This document shows, piece after piece, positions 25,373-35,435 of a stretch of DNA of 64,000 bases. Origin of the DNA: Polynucleobacter sp. MWH-Aus1W21. GTDB taxonomy: Bacteria; Pseudomonadota; Gammaproteobacteria; Burkholderiales; Burkholderiaceae. The stretch spans positions 1,736,001 to 1,800,000 of the forward strand of contig NZ_CP061287.1 of NCBI RefSeq assembly GCF_018687275.1, given 5' to 3'. The first letter of the stretch is position 1. Each line of letters starts with the position of its first letter. A model generated the notes under the pieces. It saw only the letters and a program-made list of their open reading frames with translations. It ran no database searches and had not been told where the DNA came from. Position numbers and translations under genes: made by a program.

Positions 25373-26148
25373 AACTCAATTACGCTGCTCCCAAAGAAGG
25401 CTATACCTGGATAAGACAGGGCATTTGGCTCTTCAAACAGAATCCATTGGGATTTTTAATGCTGGTCTTTATGTATGTATTTGCAGCGCAACTGGCAGTC
25501 ATCATCCCAGTCATTGGTGTCTTTGCAGTGCTACTCCTGACGCCAACCTTATCCGTAGGATTCATGACCGCTTGTCGCCAAGCCATTCAAAAAGAGCGCA
25601 TTAAACCTTCGGTCTACATAGTGGCATTGAAGTCTGGCCCAATTGTTCGCAAAAGAATTTTGCAATTAGGTCTGGTATACGCCACCATGATTGTGTTGCT
25701 GAGTTTTATCTTAAGCCTCTTGGTTGACTTTGAATTGCTTCTCCCTCTCATGACGAGTGACAAGCCCATCACTCCTGAAGCACTCCGACAGGTTTACCTA
25801 GTTCTTTTTTTTGGCGCCATGCTCTATGTTCCAGTAGCGATGTTGATGTGGTTTTCACCAGTACTAGTTGCATGGGAAGACATGCCAGTACCTCAAGCCC
25901 TATTCTCAAGCGCCTTAGCATGCTGGTCCAATAAAGCTGCATTCTTTTTATATCTGTCGATTTGGAGCGCAGTTCTAATTGCTATCCCCTTAACCATTGG
26001 CATGATCTTTGATGTCGTTGATTTAGGACAGGTAGCCTCGTACATCATTGCACCAATCTCTATGGCAGGTCTTACTGTGATGCACTGCTCTTTTTATGCG
26101 ACTTGGAAGGCCTGCTTCACAGACGATGAAGTGGTGATGCCTGTATAA
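25369..26148 (+). CDS. BPSS1780-type integral membrane protein
   Basis: The 259 residues contain about six hydrophobic helices, with a short cytoplasmic start (YAAPKEGYTWIRQGIWLFKQNP) that is characteristic of the BPSS1780 family of unknown function. The N-terminal helices are rich in Leu/Val, and the middle loop has basic residues (KERIKPS, RKRIL), typical of a cytoplasmic face. It overlaps thrB by four bases and is 9 bases from the convergent uvrD, so both stops share the same small gap. Function is unknown. Confidence 0.8.
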   Translation: MKLNYAAPKEGYTWIRQGIWLFKQNPLGFLMLVFMYVFAAQLAVIIPVIGVFAVLLLTPTLSVGFMTACRQAIQKERIKPSVYIVALKSGPIVRKRILQLGLVYATMIVLLSFILSLLVDFELLLPLMTSDKPITPEALRQVYLVLFFGAMLYVPVAMLMWFSPVLVAWEDMPVPQALFSSALACWSNKAAFFLYLSIWSAVLIAIPLTIGMIFDVVDLGQVASYIIAPISMAGLTVMHCSFYATWKACFTDDEVVMPV

Positions 26149-26157
26149 CTAAATTCT

Positions 26158-28524
26158 TTAGTCAATTGCAGCAAGCTTCGCAATACTCAACTGCAACCAT
26201 TTAATGCCATGACGCTTGAAATTCACTTGCGCCCTAGCGTCAGCATCAACACCCTCTAAACCAGTCACTCGTCCCTCACCAAATTTGGTGTGGAATACAT
26301 TTTGTCCGATAGTGAATGGGTAATTACCACGTGGAGGTGAAGCCAATCTCTTTACCTCCATTGAGGCAGAGCCAACTCGCTTCGCTGGTCTTTGGCGATC
26401 AGATCCTGAATCAAAAAAGTCATTCGATTCATATTCGCGTTGACGGGTGTAACCATCTTGCCAAGTTGATCCTGATCTTGAGTTACCACCACCCCAGCGC
26501 GCATCTCTTGCTTTAGGCGTCAGCCATTTCAATGAATCTGAGGGCAATTCTTCCAGGAAGCGGGAGGGCATGTTGTAGCGTACTTGACCGTGCAACATAC
26601 GTGATTGCGTATGCGACAAATAAAGACGCTCTTTGGCCCGGGTAATAGCCACGTACATCAAGCGACGCTCCTCCTCCAGACCATTTTGTTCATTGACACT
26701 GTTCTCGTGGGGAAATAAACCCTCCTCAAGGCCAGTAATGAAAACGGAGGTGAATTCCAACCCTTTGGCCGAGTGAACAGTCATCAGTTGCACGGCATCT
26801 TGGCCGGCCTGAGCCTGGTTGTCGCCAGCCTCTAAAGATGCATGAGACAAGAATGCAGCCAACGGAGAAACTTCCACCACTCCTGGAGCATTCTCACCTG
26901 GCAACATAGCAGCCGCAGCATCTTGACCATAACCTTCTTCAGCAATGAATGCCGTTGCCGCATTAATCAATTCTTGTAAGTTTTCTACGCGATCTTGCCC
27001 TTCGCGCTCAGAGAGGTAGTGCTGAATCAAGCCACTATTCTGAATCACAAACTCAACCGTTTCTGGCAACGTATTATGACGAGTTGCCTCACGCATGTGA
27101 TCGACTAAACGAACAAAACCACCGAGAGCTGCGCCAGCCTTGCCATCCAACGTGGAGGCCGCCGAATATAAAGAGCATTGCTGCGCTCTTGCAGCGTCTT
27201 GTAATGCTTCGATAGATCGCGCACCAATTCCTCGAGTTGGGAAATTCACCACTCGCGAGAAAGACGTATCGTCATTCGGATTCTCAAGCAAGCGTAAATA
27301 CGCTAGCGCATGTTTGATTTCAGCACGCTCGAAGAAGCGTAAACCACCATAAACACGATACGGAATGCCCGCAGAGAATAGAGCGTGCTCAATGATGCGT
27401 GACTGAGCATTACTACGATAGAGCAAAGCTACTTCAGTACGTTTAATGCCGCTATTTACCAAAGCCTTGATTTCATCGACCAGCCAAGCAGCCTCAGCAT
27501 GATCACTGGGGGCCTCATAAATTCGGACCGGCTCGCCATGACCAGCATCGGTGCGCAGGTTTTTACCAAGACGCTCTGAGTTATTAGCAATCAGATGATT
27601 TGCAGTATCTAGAATATGGCCATGCGAGCGATAGTTCTGCTCTAGCTTGACCATCAGCGGGTGGTATTGCTTTTCATAAAGACGCATATTTTCGACGTCT
27701 GCGCCGCGGAAAGCATAAATACTTTGGTCGTCATCACCAACCGCAAAAACGGAACTACTACCCATACCACTGACATTAATGCGACTTGCGTCATGGCCCG
27801 ATAACAATTTAAGCCATGCATATTGCAAGGCATTGGTATCTTGAAACTCGTCGATCAAGATATGGCGAAAGCGTTCTTGGTAATGCGTGCGAATAGCTTC
27901 GCTGTGCTTCAGTAATTCATAGCTACGCAATAACAGCTCAGCAAAATCAACAACGCCCTCGCGTTGGCACTGCTCATCGTAAGCAGCATAGAGTTGCGCC
28001 ATCTTGGCCTGGAAATCATCGCCTACTGATAGATCTTTTGCGCGTTGACCACGCTCTTTAGCATGAGCAATAAAGTACTGCAATTGCTTGGCGGGATATT
28101 TCTCATCATCGACTTTTAATCCCTTTAAAAGACGCTTAATCGCAGAGAGCTGATCCTGCGTATCCAAAATCTGGAAAGTCGAGGGCAAGCCTGCCTCTTT
28201 GTGGTGGGCCCTCAATAATCGGTTGCAAAGTCCATGAAAAGTACCAATCCACATTCCACGGGTATTAATCGGCAGCATGGCGCTTAAGCGCAACATCATC
28301 TCTTTGGCGGCCTTATTGGTAAAAGTTACCGCCAGGACGCCAATAGGGGATACCTGGCCGGTCTGAATCAACCACGCTATACGGGTGGTGAGGACGCGGG
28401 TCTTACCGCTCCCTGCCCCAGCCAAAATCAAGGCAGATTGGGCCTGGCCATTTTCATTTACGGGCGGGAGGGTCACTGCCTCGCGCTGTTCTGGATTGAG
28501 GTTCGCGAGCAAGTCTGAGTACAT
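26158..28524 (-). CDS. uvrD: DNA helicase II (UvrD/PcrA family)
   Basis: UvrD unwinds DNA 3' to 5' in nucleotide excision and mismatch repair. Helicase motifs appear in order: ILAGAGSGKTRVLT (motif I, about residue 32), FTNKAAKEM (Ia), DEFQDTN (II), VGDDDQSIYAFRGA (III), EQNYRS (IV), LMTVHSAKGLEF (V) and VAITRAKERLYLSH (VI). The C-terminal part is a Gly/Ser/Arg-rich linker plus a small beta-domain (GEGRVTGLEG). 788 residues is somewhat longer than E. coli UvrD (720). The start ATG has only 24 bases to the valS start. Confidence 0.97.
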   Translation of the reverse strand: MYSDLLANLNPEQREAVTLPPVNENGQAQSALILAGAGSGKTRVLTTRIAWLIQTGQVSPIGVLAVTFTNKAAKEMMLRLSAMLPINTRGMWIGTFHGLCNRLLRAHHKEAGLPSTFQILDTQDQLSAIKRLLKGLKVDDEKYPAKQLQYFIAHAKERGQRAKDLSVGDDFQAKMAQLYAAYDEQCQREGVVDFAELLLRSYELLKHSEAIRTHYQERFRHILIDEFQDTNALQYAWLKLLSGHDASRINVSGMGSSSVFAVGDDDQSIYAFRGADVENMRLYEKQYHPLMVKLEQNYRSHGHILDTANHLIANNSERLGKNLRTDAGHGEPVRIYEAPSDHAEAAWLVDEIKALVNSGIKRTEVALLYRSNAQSRIIEHALFSAGIPYRVYGGLRFFERAEIKHALAYLRLLENPNDDTSFSRVVNFPTRGIGARSIEALQDAARAQQCSLYSAASTLDGKAGAALGGFVRLVDHMREATRHNTLPETVEFVIQNSGLIQHYLSEREGQDRVENLQELINAATAFIAEEGYGQDAAAAMLPGENAPGVVEVSPLAAFLSHASLEAGDNQAQAGQDAVQLMTVHSAKGLEFTSVFITGLEEGLFPHENSVNEQNGLEEERRLMYVAITRAKERLYLSHTQSRMLHGQVRYNMPSRFLEELPSDSLKWLTPKARDARWGGGNSRSGSTWQDGYTRQREYESNDFFDSGSDRQRPAKRVGSASMEVKRLASPPRGNYPFTIGQNVFHTKFGEGRVTGLEGVDADARAQVNFKRHGIKWLQLSIAKLAAID

Positions 28525-28531
28525 CAGCCCA

Positions 28532-28539
28532 ATTATAAT
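28532..28539. promoter_or_regulatory. Palindromic -10 box shared by uvrD and valS
   Basis: ATTATAAT in the 24-base gap contains TATAAT on both strands (plus 28534-28539, minus 28537-28532). On the plus strand it lies 9 bases before the valS ATG, and on the minus strand 7 bases before the uvrD ATG, so both transcripts would start at or a few bases before the ATG. No good -35 boxes are seen. This is a candidate only. Confidence 0.4.
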
Positions 28540-28548
28540 TTGCCTCTT

Positions 28549-31443
28549 ATGCCAAATGCCTCAAATACCCCTAATTCACCAGCGGTCAGCTCAGCAGACG
28601 AGCTTGCCAAATCCTATGAACCCGCTCCGATAGAGGCCTACTGGGGTCCAGAGTGGGAGCGCCGTGGGATTGCCGATGCCACCATAGATGAAGGTAGGGG
28701 TGATTTTTCTATTCAGCTACCCCCGCCAAACGTCACTGGCACCCTGCATATGGGTCACGCCTTCAATCAAACCATCATGGATGGCTTGGTGCGCCACGCA
28801 CGTATGTCTGGCAAAAATACCTTATGGGTGCCTGGAACCGATCATGCAGGTATTGCCACTCAAATTGTTGTTGAACGCCAGCTCGATGCACAAAAAGTAT
28901 CTCGCCACGATTTAGGTCGCGAAAAGTTTTTAGAAAAAGTTTGGGAGTGGAAAGAAACTTCTGGCAATACGATTACCAGACAAATTCGTCGCTTAGGTGC
29001 GTCAATCGATTGGGGTAAGGAATATTTCACAATGGACAGCAAGATGTCCAAAGCCGTAGTGGAAGTATTCGTGCGCTTACATGAACAAGGTTTAATCTAT
29101 CGCGGCAAACGCTTGGTGAACTGGGATCCAGTTTTGGGGACTGCAGTATCCGATTTAGAAGTAGTAAGCGAAGAAGAAGAAGATGGTTCAATGTGGCATA
29201 TTCGCTATCCATTGACAGATGGCTCCGGCCATCTCACCGTTGCCACTACTCGCCCCGAAACCCTTCTGGGCGACGTTGCTGTGATGGTTAACCCAGAAGA
29301 CGAGCGTTACAAACATCTCATCGGCAAGTCAGTTAATTTGCCTTTATGCAATCGTGAAATTCCGATTATTGCTGATGATTATGTTGATTTGAACTTTGGC
29401 ACTGGCGTAGTGAAAGTGACTCCTGCACATGACTTTAATGACTATGCAGTTGGTCAACGCCATCAACTACCGCTGATTAATATCCTTACCCTCGATGCCA
29501 AGATCAATGAGAATGCTCCAGCCGCCTACCAAGGCATGGAACGTTTTGCAGCACGCAAACAAGTAGTTACAGATTTAGATGCTGCTGGCTTATTGGAAAA
29601 AGTACAGCCACATAAATTGATGGTGCCACGTGGTGATCGCACTCAAACTATCATCGAGCCAATGTTGACTGACCAATGGTTTGTGGCGATGTCAAAGTCA
29701 AGTCCGGATAACAAATATCAACCTGGCTCATCGATTGCTGGCGCAGCATTAGATGCCGTCACCAAAGGCGATATCAAACTGGTTCCAGAAAACTGGATCA
29801 ACACCTATACCCAATGGTTAGAAAATATTCAGGATTGGTGTATCTCTCGCCAACTCTGGTGGGGCCATCAAATCCCCGCTTGGTATGGCGATGATGGACA
29901 GATATTCGTAGGGCGATCAGAGGAAGAAGCCAAGGCCAAAGCTGCTGCTGCGGGCTATACCGGGAAACTCAATCGTGATCCGGATGTTTTGGATACCTGG
30001 TTTAGCTCTGCGCTTGTGCCCTTCAGCTCATTGGGCTGGCCCGATGAATCGCCCGCCTTAAATCACTTCCTACCTTCATCTGTTCTGGTTACCGGCTTTG
30101 ACATCATCTTCTTCTGGGTAGCACGCATGGTCATGATGACCTGTCACTTCACTGGAAAAGTGCCTTTTCATACTGTTTATGTCCATGGCTTGGTGCGCGA
30201 TGCCGAAGGTCAAAAAATGAGTAAGTCCAAAGGCAATACCTTGGATCCAATTGATTTAATTGATGGCATTAAGATTGAAGAGTTGGTAGGTAAAAGAACT
30301 ACTGGCCTCATGAATCCCAAGCAAGCCGAGAGCATCTCCAAGAAAACCAAGAAAGAATTTCCGGACGGCATAACAGCATTTGGTACAGATGCCTTGCGTT
30401 TTACTTTTGCCTCCCTTGCTTCGCTCGGTCGAAATATTAACTTCGATCAGAAACGTTGCGAAGGCTATCGTAATTTCTGCAACAAGCTTTGGAATGCCAC
30501 TCGCTTTGTTCTCATGAACTGCTCAGGCAGTGATGAGGACAATGGCCTAGCGCCATGCGACAACCAATGTGGCCCTGAAGGCTATTTAGACTTTTCACCT
30601 GCAGATAAATGGATCGTCTCTCAACTCCAAAGAACCGAGGCTGATGTAGCCAAAGGATTTGAGAACTATCGCTTTGACAATATTGCAAGCAGCATTTACC
30701 AATTTGTCTGGGATGAATATTGCGATTGGTATCTGGAACTTGCTAAGGTGCAACTTCAAACCGGCACCCCTGCACAGCAACGCGCAACGCGTCGAACTCT
30801 ATTGCGTGCTCTCGAAACAATTTTGCGCATGGCGCATCCATTAATTCCATTTATCACCGAAACACTTTGGCAAACCGTTGGCCCCAAGTCCGGCAAAGAA
30901 TTGGCTAAGCAAGCTAAGCAGACTATTGCACTCCAGCCCTACCCAATTTCTCAACCAGAAAAAATTGACGAGCAAAGCGAAGCTTGGGTGGCGCAGGTTA
31001 AAGCGATTGTTGACGCCTGCAGAAACCTACGCGGTGAGATGCAGGTTCCCCCAGGCCAAAAAGTGCCGCTTTGGATTTATGGTCCTGATGCGTTCCTGGT
31101 AAAGGCCACGCCTTATTTGATGGCGCTTGCCAAGCTGACTGAAGTCAAAATCTACGGCGATGAATCTGCCCTAGAAAAAGATGCGCCTGGAGCACCAATT
31201 GCCCTGATAGGCGATATCAAGCTCTTACTCAAGATTGAAGTAGACATTGCTGCTGAGCGTATTCGCCTTGGTAAGGAAATTGAGCGCCTAGCCAATGAAA
31301 TCAATAAAGCCAAGAACAAACTAACTAATGAAAGCTTTGTGGCACGTGCCCCAGCAGAGGTTGTTGCCCAAGAAAAACATCGTCTCGCAGGATTTGAACA
31401 GAATCATGAGAAGCTTGTTGCACAATTAGAGCGTCTTAAATAA
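28549..31443 (+). CDS. valS: Valyl-tRNA synthetase
   Basis: ValRS charges tRNA-Val and edits threonine. Class Ia motifs are present: PPPNVTGTLHMGHAFNQ (HIGH variant HMGH, about residue 50-60), the CP1 editing domain (about 190-400, VATTRPETLLGDVAV), KMSKSKGNTLDP (KMSKS, about 560), the anticodon-binding helices, and a coiled-coil tail (about 895-965) for binding the tRNA elbow. 964 residues is normal. The frame also allows TTG at 28540; ATG at 28549 is chosen. No ribosome binding site is visible, in line with a leaderless message. Confidence 0.97.
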   Translation: MPNASNTPNSPAVSSADELAKSYEPAPIEAYWGPEWERRGIADATIDEGRGDFSIQLPPPNVTGTLHMGHAFNQTIMDGLVRHARMSGKNTLWVPGTDHAGIATQIVVERQLDAQKVSRHDLGREKFLEKVWEWKETSGNTITRQIRRLGASIDWGKEYFTMDSKMSKAVVEVFVRLHEQGLIYRGKRLVNWDPVLGTAVSDLEVVSEEEEDGSMWHIRYPLTDGSGHLTVATTRPETLLGDVAVMVNPEDERYKHLIGKSVNLPLCNREIPIIADDYVDLNFGTGVVKVTPAHDFNDYAVGQRHQLPLINILTLDAKINENAPAAYQGMERFAARKQVVTDLDAAGLLEKVQPHKLMVPRGDRTQTIIEPMLTDQWFVAMSKSSPDNKYQPGSSIAGAALDAVTKGDIKLVPENWINTYTQWLENIQDWCISRQLWWGHQIPAWYGDDGQIFVGRSEEEAKAKAAAAGYTGKLNRDPDVLDTWFSSALVPFSSLGWPDESPALNHFLPSSVLVTGFDIIFFWVARMVMMTCHFTGKVPFHTVYVHGLVRDAEGQKMSKSKGNTLDPIDLIDGIKIEELVGKRTTGLMNPKQAESISKKTKKEFPDGITAFGTDALRFTFASLASLGRNINFDQKRCEGYRNFCNKLWNATRFVLMNCSGSDEDNGLAPCDNQCGPEGYLDFSPADKWIVSQLQRTEADVAKGFENYRFDNIASSIYQFVWDEYCDWYLELAKVQLQTGTPAQQRATRRTLLRALETILRMAHPLIPFITETLWQTVGPKSGKELAKQAKQTIALQPYPISQPEKIDEQSEAWVAQVKAIVDACRNLRGEMQVPPGQKVPLWIYGPDAFLVKATPYLMALAKLTEVKIYGDESALEKDAPGAPIALIGDIKLLLKIEVDIAAERIRLGKEIERLANEINKAKNKLTNESFVARAPAEVVAQEKHRLAGFEQNHEKLVAQLERLK

Positions 31444-31466
31444 AAAACGATAAGAACGGACTACTC

Positions 31467-32357
31467 ATGTCAATCCATTTCGGCTCCAAAAAAGTAACTA
31501 AAGCTGTATTTCCTGTTGCGGGGTTTGGAACACGCTTTTTGCCTGCCACGAAAGCAAGCCCCAAAGAAATGTTGAATGTAGTAGATAAGCCGTTAATTCA
31601 ATATGCAGTAGATGAAGCTATTGCAGCCGGCATTACAGAGCTCATTTTTGTCACAGGTCGTAGCAAACGCGCCATCGAGGATCACTTTGATAAAGCCTAT
31701 GAACTAGAAGCGGCGCTAGAAGCCAAGGATAAGCAAGACCTGCTTCATCTTGTTCGTAGCGTCAAGCCAGACAATGTTGACTGTATCTATATTAGACAAG
31801 CAGAACCATTAGGCTTGGGCCATGCAGTTCTTTGTGCCGCTCGAGTTGTTGGTGATGAGCCATTTGCCGTAATTTTGGCAGATGACCTTTTGGATGGTCA
31901 GCCGCCAGTACTTTCACAAATGCTCAAGGTTTATGAAGAGCAAGCGGGATCTGTTTTAGCGGTAGAGAAAATCGATCCAGCCAAAAGTAGCTCATACGGT
32001 ATTGTCTCTGGCGATGAAGTCAGTAAAGGCATCTATCGACTGAATGGCATTGTGGAGAAACCGAAACCAGCAGATGCGCCTTCTGATCTCGCAGTGGTGG
32101 GGCGTTATGTCCTTTCAGCCAAGATCTTTGATCACATTCGCAATGTGAAGCCTGGCGCAGGTGGTGAAATTCAACTTACAGATGCGATTGCCGCCCTGCT
32201 AAAAGAAGACCCTGTATTTGCCTATGAATACGATGGCGTTCGCTATGACTGTGGCAGCAAGTTAGGCTACCTTAAAGCCTCAGTAGACTTCGCTTTACGC
32301 CACCAAGAAGTTGGCGCTGAATTTACCGAATACTTAAGAAGCTGGTCCTTAAAGTAA
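31467..32357 (+). CDS. galU: UTP-glucose-1-phosphate uridylyltransferase
   Basis: GalU makes UDP-glucose for lipopolysaccharide and other surface polysaccharides. The nucleotidyltransferase start is clear (AVFPVAGFGTRFLPATKASP, about residues 13-32), with KEMLNVVDKPLIQYAVDEA, the ILADDLLDG metal/uridine site (about 132) and the NGIVEKPKP signature (about 193). 296 residues is typical. It follows valS by 23 bases in the same direction and ends before a bidirectional terminator. Confidence 0.95.
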   Translation: MSIHFGSKKVTKAVFPVAGFGTRFLPATKASPKEMLNVVDKPLIQYAVDEAIAAGITELIFVTGRSKRAIEDHFDKAYELEAALEAKDKQDLLHLVRSVKPDNVDCIYIRQAEPLGLGHAVLCAARVVGDEPFAVILADDLLDGQPPVLSQMLKVYEEQAGSVLAVEKIDPAKSSSYGIVSGDEVSKGIYRLNGIVEKPKPADAPSDLAVVGRYVLSAKIFDHIRNVKPGAGGEIQLTDAIAALLKEDPVFAYEYDGVRYDCGSKLGYLKASVDFALRHQEVGAEFTEYLRSWSLK

Positions 32358-32373
32358 TTTTCTGTAGTGGCAA

Positions 32374-32407
32374 TAAAAAAGGCAGAGATCAATCTCTGCC
32401 TTTTTTG
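32374..32407. terminator. Bidirectional terminator between galU and the TusA-like gene
   Basis: GGCAGAGAT and ATCTCTGCC form a 9-bp stem with a 2-base loop between them, with T6 on the plus side and the complementary A6 on the other side, which gives a T-run on the minus strand. It serves galU (plus) and probably the convergent alaS-tusA-like operon (minus). Confidence 0.85.
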
Positions 32408-32446
32408 CATTATTACTTACCAAAAGTATGTGGCTCAGACTTTTTC

Positions 32447-32692
32447 TTATCTACGCTTCATAAAGAAAACCAAAACATCCCCTTCGGTGGTGCTTGCCAG
32501 CAACTCATTACCAGTTTGCTTAGCAAAAGCAGGAAAGTCATGAGCAGCACCAGCATCTGTTGCCTTGATCTTCAGAACCTCGCCTGACTGCATGGTTGCC
32601 AAAGCTTTCTTGGTGCGCAAGATAGGCAATGGGCAGTTCATACCAATGGCATCCACTTCTGCATTGAAAGCAATATTCACTGTTTCACTCAT
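32447..32692 (-). CDS. TusA-family sulfur carrier protein
   Basis: Small TusA-type proteins carry sulfur as a Cys persulfide, for example towards tRNA thiolation or molybdenum cofactor. The 81-residue sequence has the motif MNCPLPILRTKKALATMQSG, in which Cys is the sulfur site and CPxP the family signature (about residues 15-18). The frame is open to a TTG at 32707, but ATG at 32692 overlaps the alaS stop (ATGA), which suggests coupling. The partners are not visible, and a TusA paralogue such as YedF-type cannot be excluded. Confidence 0.88.
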   Translation of the reverse strand: MSETVNIAFNAEVDAIGMNCPLPILRTKKALATMQSGEVLKIKATDAGAAHDFPAFAKQTGNELLASTTEGDVLVFFMKRR

Positions 32693-35313
32693 TTGCTTGC
32701 CACCCAATCTTTCACACCTGCCAAAGCAGCACTCAGCTTTCTTGGATCGGTGCCGCCGGCCATCGCCATTTCTGGCTTACCGCCACCTTTGCCGCCTACT
32801 TGCTGAGCCACAAAGTTCACGAGGTCACCTGCCTTGACTTTGCTAATTGAATCGGCAGTTACACCAGCAATCAAACTTACTTTATCGCCCTGAACTGATG
32901 CCAACACAATGGCGGCAGTTTTGAGCTTAGCCTTTAGGGCATCCATCGTTTCGCGTAGGACACCAGCATCAGCACCATCCAAACGTGCAGCCAACACCAT
33001 GATGCCATTGACATCAATTGCTTGACCGGCCAATTCATCACCCTGACTTGCGGCCAACTTGGAGTTAACCTTTTCTAATTCACGCTCAGTTTGACGAAGA
33101 CTGTCTTGAAGTTGGGCAATACGATTCACCAGCTCACCAGGATGAGTTTTCAGAATTGCCGCAGCCTCATTAATCTTATCTTCCAAGCCTTGCAAAAATT
33201 GCAGTGCATTATTACCAGTCACCGCTTCAACGCGACGGATACCAGCAGCAACACCGCCTTCAGAAACAATCTTTAAGCTACCAATGTCGCCAGTACGGGA
33301 TACGTGTGTACCACCACACAGCTCTTTGGAGCTACCAATCTCCAGAACACGCACTTCATCACCATACTTCTCGCCGAAGAGCATCATGGCGCCAGTTTTT
33401 TGCGCGTCATCCAAAGACATGACTTTGCCGGAAGTGGCAGTGTTGTTCAAAATCTCTTGATTCACAATATCTTCGATACGGCGAATTTGTTCAGCAGTAA
33501 TCGGCGCATTGTGCGTAAAGTCAAAACGGGTCTTAGTAGCATCTACCAAAGAACCCTTTTGCTGCACATGATCGCCCAATACTTCACGCAACGCTTTATG
33601 CAAGATGTGGGTTGCGCTGTGATTGCGCATGGTGTCAGTTCGCTGCTGGGTATCCACTACAGCATTGATAGAATCCCCCACTTTAAGCTCACCTTCGAGA
33701 ACTTCACCTTGATGTCCAAATACATCAGCCTGAATCTTGAAGGTATCTTCGACCGCGAAACGAATGCTCTCATTTCGAAGCTCACCCTTATCGCCAACCT
33801 GGCCGCCAGATTCAGCATAGAAAGGGGTATTATCTAAAACGATGACCGCTGCATCACCAGCTTTAACAGCGGGAACTGCCGAACCATCTACATACAGGGC
33901 GGTTACTTTCGCACCCTCATGTTTTAAAGTGTCATAGCCATGAAACTGAGTTGGCGTGCCCTTGTAATCCAAGCCTTGGGCCACCTTGAACTTACCGGCC
34001 GCTCTTGCTTGATCGCGTTGTTTTTGCATCGCCACTTCAAAGCCTTCAGCGTCAACCGTCACACTACGCTCACGACAAACGTCAGCAGTTAAGTCCAACG
34101 GGAAACCAAAAGTGTCGTGTAAGCGGAAAGCAGTTTCGCCATCAACTACCTTTGCACCACCAGCCAAAGCACCATCCAAAATTTCCATGCCATTGGCAAT
34201 CGTTTGGAAGAAGCGCTCTTCCTCTTGCTTAATGACCTCACTCACCTTGTCTTGCGCAGCGCGTAATTCTGGGTAGGCATCACCCATCTCTTTTACAAGC
34301 GCAGGAACTAATTGATAGAAAAATGGTTTGCGAGCACCCAACTTATAGCCATGACGAATTGCGCGACGCGCGATACGACGCAATACATAACCACGACCAG
34401 CATTGCCCGGAATGACACCATCCACCACAATGAAGCTGCACGCGCGGATATGGTCTGCAATAACCTTAAGCGAAGGACTTTCAGCATCACAATTTTCGCC
34501 GCCAGCAGCATCTACCGCATCCTTGGAAGCCTTAAGGAGATTGACGAAGAGGTCGATTTCATAATTGGAGTGAACATGCTGTAAGACCGCAGCAATACGC
34601 TCAAGTCCCATGCCTGTATCTACGCTCGGCTTTGGCAGCGGATGCATCACGCCCGCTTCATCACGATTGAACTGCATGAAAACGTTATTCCAGATTTCAA
34701 TGTAGCGATCGCCATCCTCATCTGGACTTCCAGGAGGGCCACCAGGAATATGATCACCGTGATCATAAAAAATTTCGGTACATGGACCACATGGGCCTGT
34801 ATCGCCCATCATCCAAAAATTGTCAGATGCATAACGTGCACCCTTGTTATCGCCAATGCGAATGATCCGATCAGCTGGCACACCTATTTGTTTATTCCAA
34901 ATCTCAAAAGCCTCATCATCTTCGGCATACACCGTTACTAAGAGCTTTTCTTTTGGCAACTTAAATACTTGAGTCAACAAATCCCATGCAAATTGGATGG
35001 CATCTTTCTTGAAATAGTCTCCAAATGAGAAATTTCCCAGCATTTCAAAAAAGGTGTGATGACGGGCGGTATAGCCCACGTTATCCAGATCATTGTGTTT
35101 TCCGCCTGCTCGGATGCACTTTTGGGCAGTCGTAGCACGGTTATATGGGCGCTTATCGAACCCTAAAAACACGTCCTTGAACTGATTCATACCGGCATTG
35201 GTAAATAGCAGGGTTGGGTCATCTCCCGGCACTACCGGGCTGGATGGGACGATTTGGTGGCCTTTTTGGGCGAAGAAATCCAGGTAAGCCTGGCGAATTT
35301 GGGAGACTTTCAT
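32689..35313 (-). CDS. alaS: Alanyl-tRNA synthetase
   Basis: AlaRS charges tRNA-Ala. The class II core starts with MKVSQIRQAYLDFFAQKGHQ, has the FTNAGMNQFKDVFLG segment (motif 2 area, about 35) and RCIRAGGKHNDLDNVG, then the editing domain with the zinc-binding HSATHILHKALRE (about 565), CGGTHV (about 668), and the C-Ala domain ending with GGGKPEMAMAGG. 874 residues is the full length. It is divergent from the tctBA genes and upstream of the TusA-like gene. Confidence 0.97.
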   Translation of the reverse strand: MKVSQIRQAYLDFFAQKGHQIVPSSPVVPGDDPTLLFTNAGMNQFKDVFLGFDKRPYNRATTAQKCIRAGGKHNDLDNVGYTARHHTFFEMLGNFSFGDYFKKDAIQFAWDLLTQVFKLPKEKLLVTVYAEDDEAFEIWNKQIGVPADRIIRIGDNKGARYASDNFWMMGDTGPCGPCTEIFYDHGDHIPGGPPGSPDEDGDRYIEIWNNVFMQFNRDEAGVMHPLPKPSVDTGMGLERIAAVLQHVHSNYEIDLFVNLLKASKDAVDAAGGENCDAESPSLKVIADHIRACSFIVVDGVIPGNAGRGYVLRRIARRAIRHGYKLGARKPFFYQLVPALVKEMGDAYPELRAAQDKVSEVIKQEEERFFQTIANGMEILDGALAGGAKVVDGETAFRLHDTFGFPLDLTADVCRERSVTVDAEGFEVAMQKQRDQARAAGKFKVAQGLDYKGTPTQFHGYDTLKHEGAKVTALYVDGSAVPAVKAGDAAVIVLDNTPFYAESGGQVGDKGELRNESIRFAVEDTFKIQADVFGHQGEVLEGELKVGDSINAVVDTQQRTDTMRNHSATHILHKALREVLGDHVQQKGSLVDATKTRFDFTHNAPITAEQIRRIEDIVNQEILNNTATSGKVMSLDDAQKTGAMMLFGEKYGDEVRVLEIGSSKELCGGTHVSRTGDIGSLKIVSEGGVAAGIRRVEAVTGNNALQFLQGLEDKINEAAAILKTHPGELVNRIAQLQDSLRQTERELEKVNSKLAASQGDELAGQAIDVNGIMVLAARLDGADAGVLRETMDALKAKLKTAAIVLASVQGDKVSLIAGVTADSISKVKAGDLVNFVAQQVGGKGGGKPEMAMAGGTDPRKLSAALAGVKDWVASK

Positions 35314-35435
35314 GCCGCCAATTATCGCATTGGCACTAGCCTAGGGCAAACGCTAGGTAAGAAGCCCCAAACCTGCCTTACAATCCCACAACATCAATAA
35401 AAATCGGCAGTTAAGTCGACAACAAGGAGAGTAAC

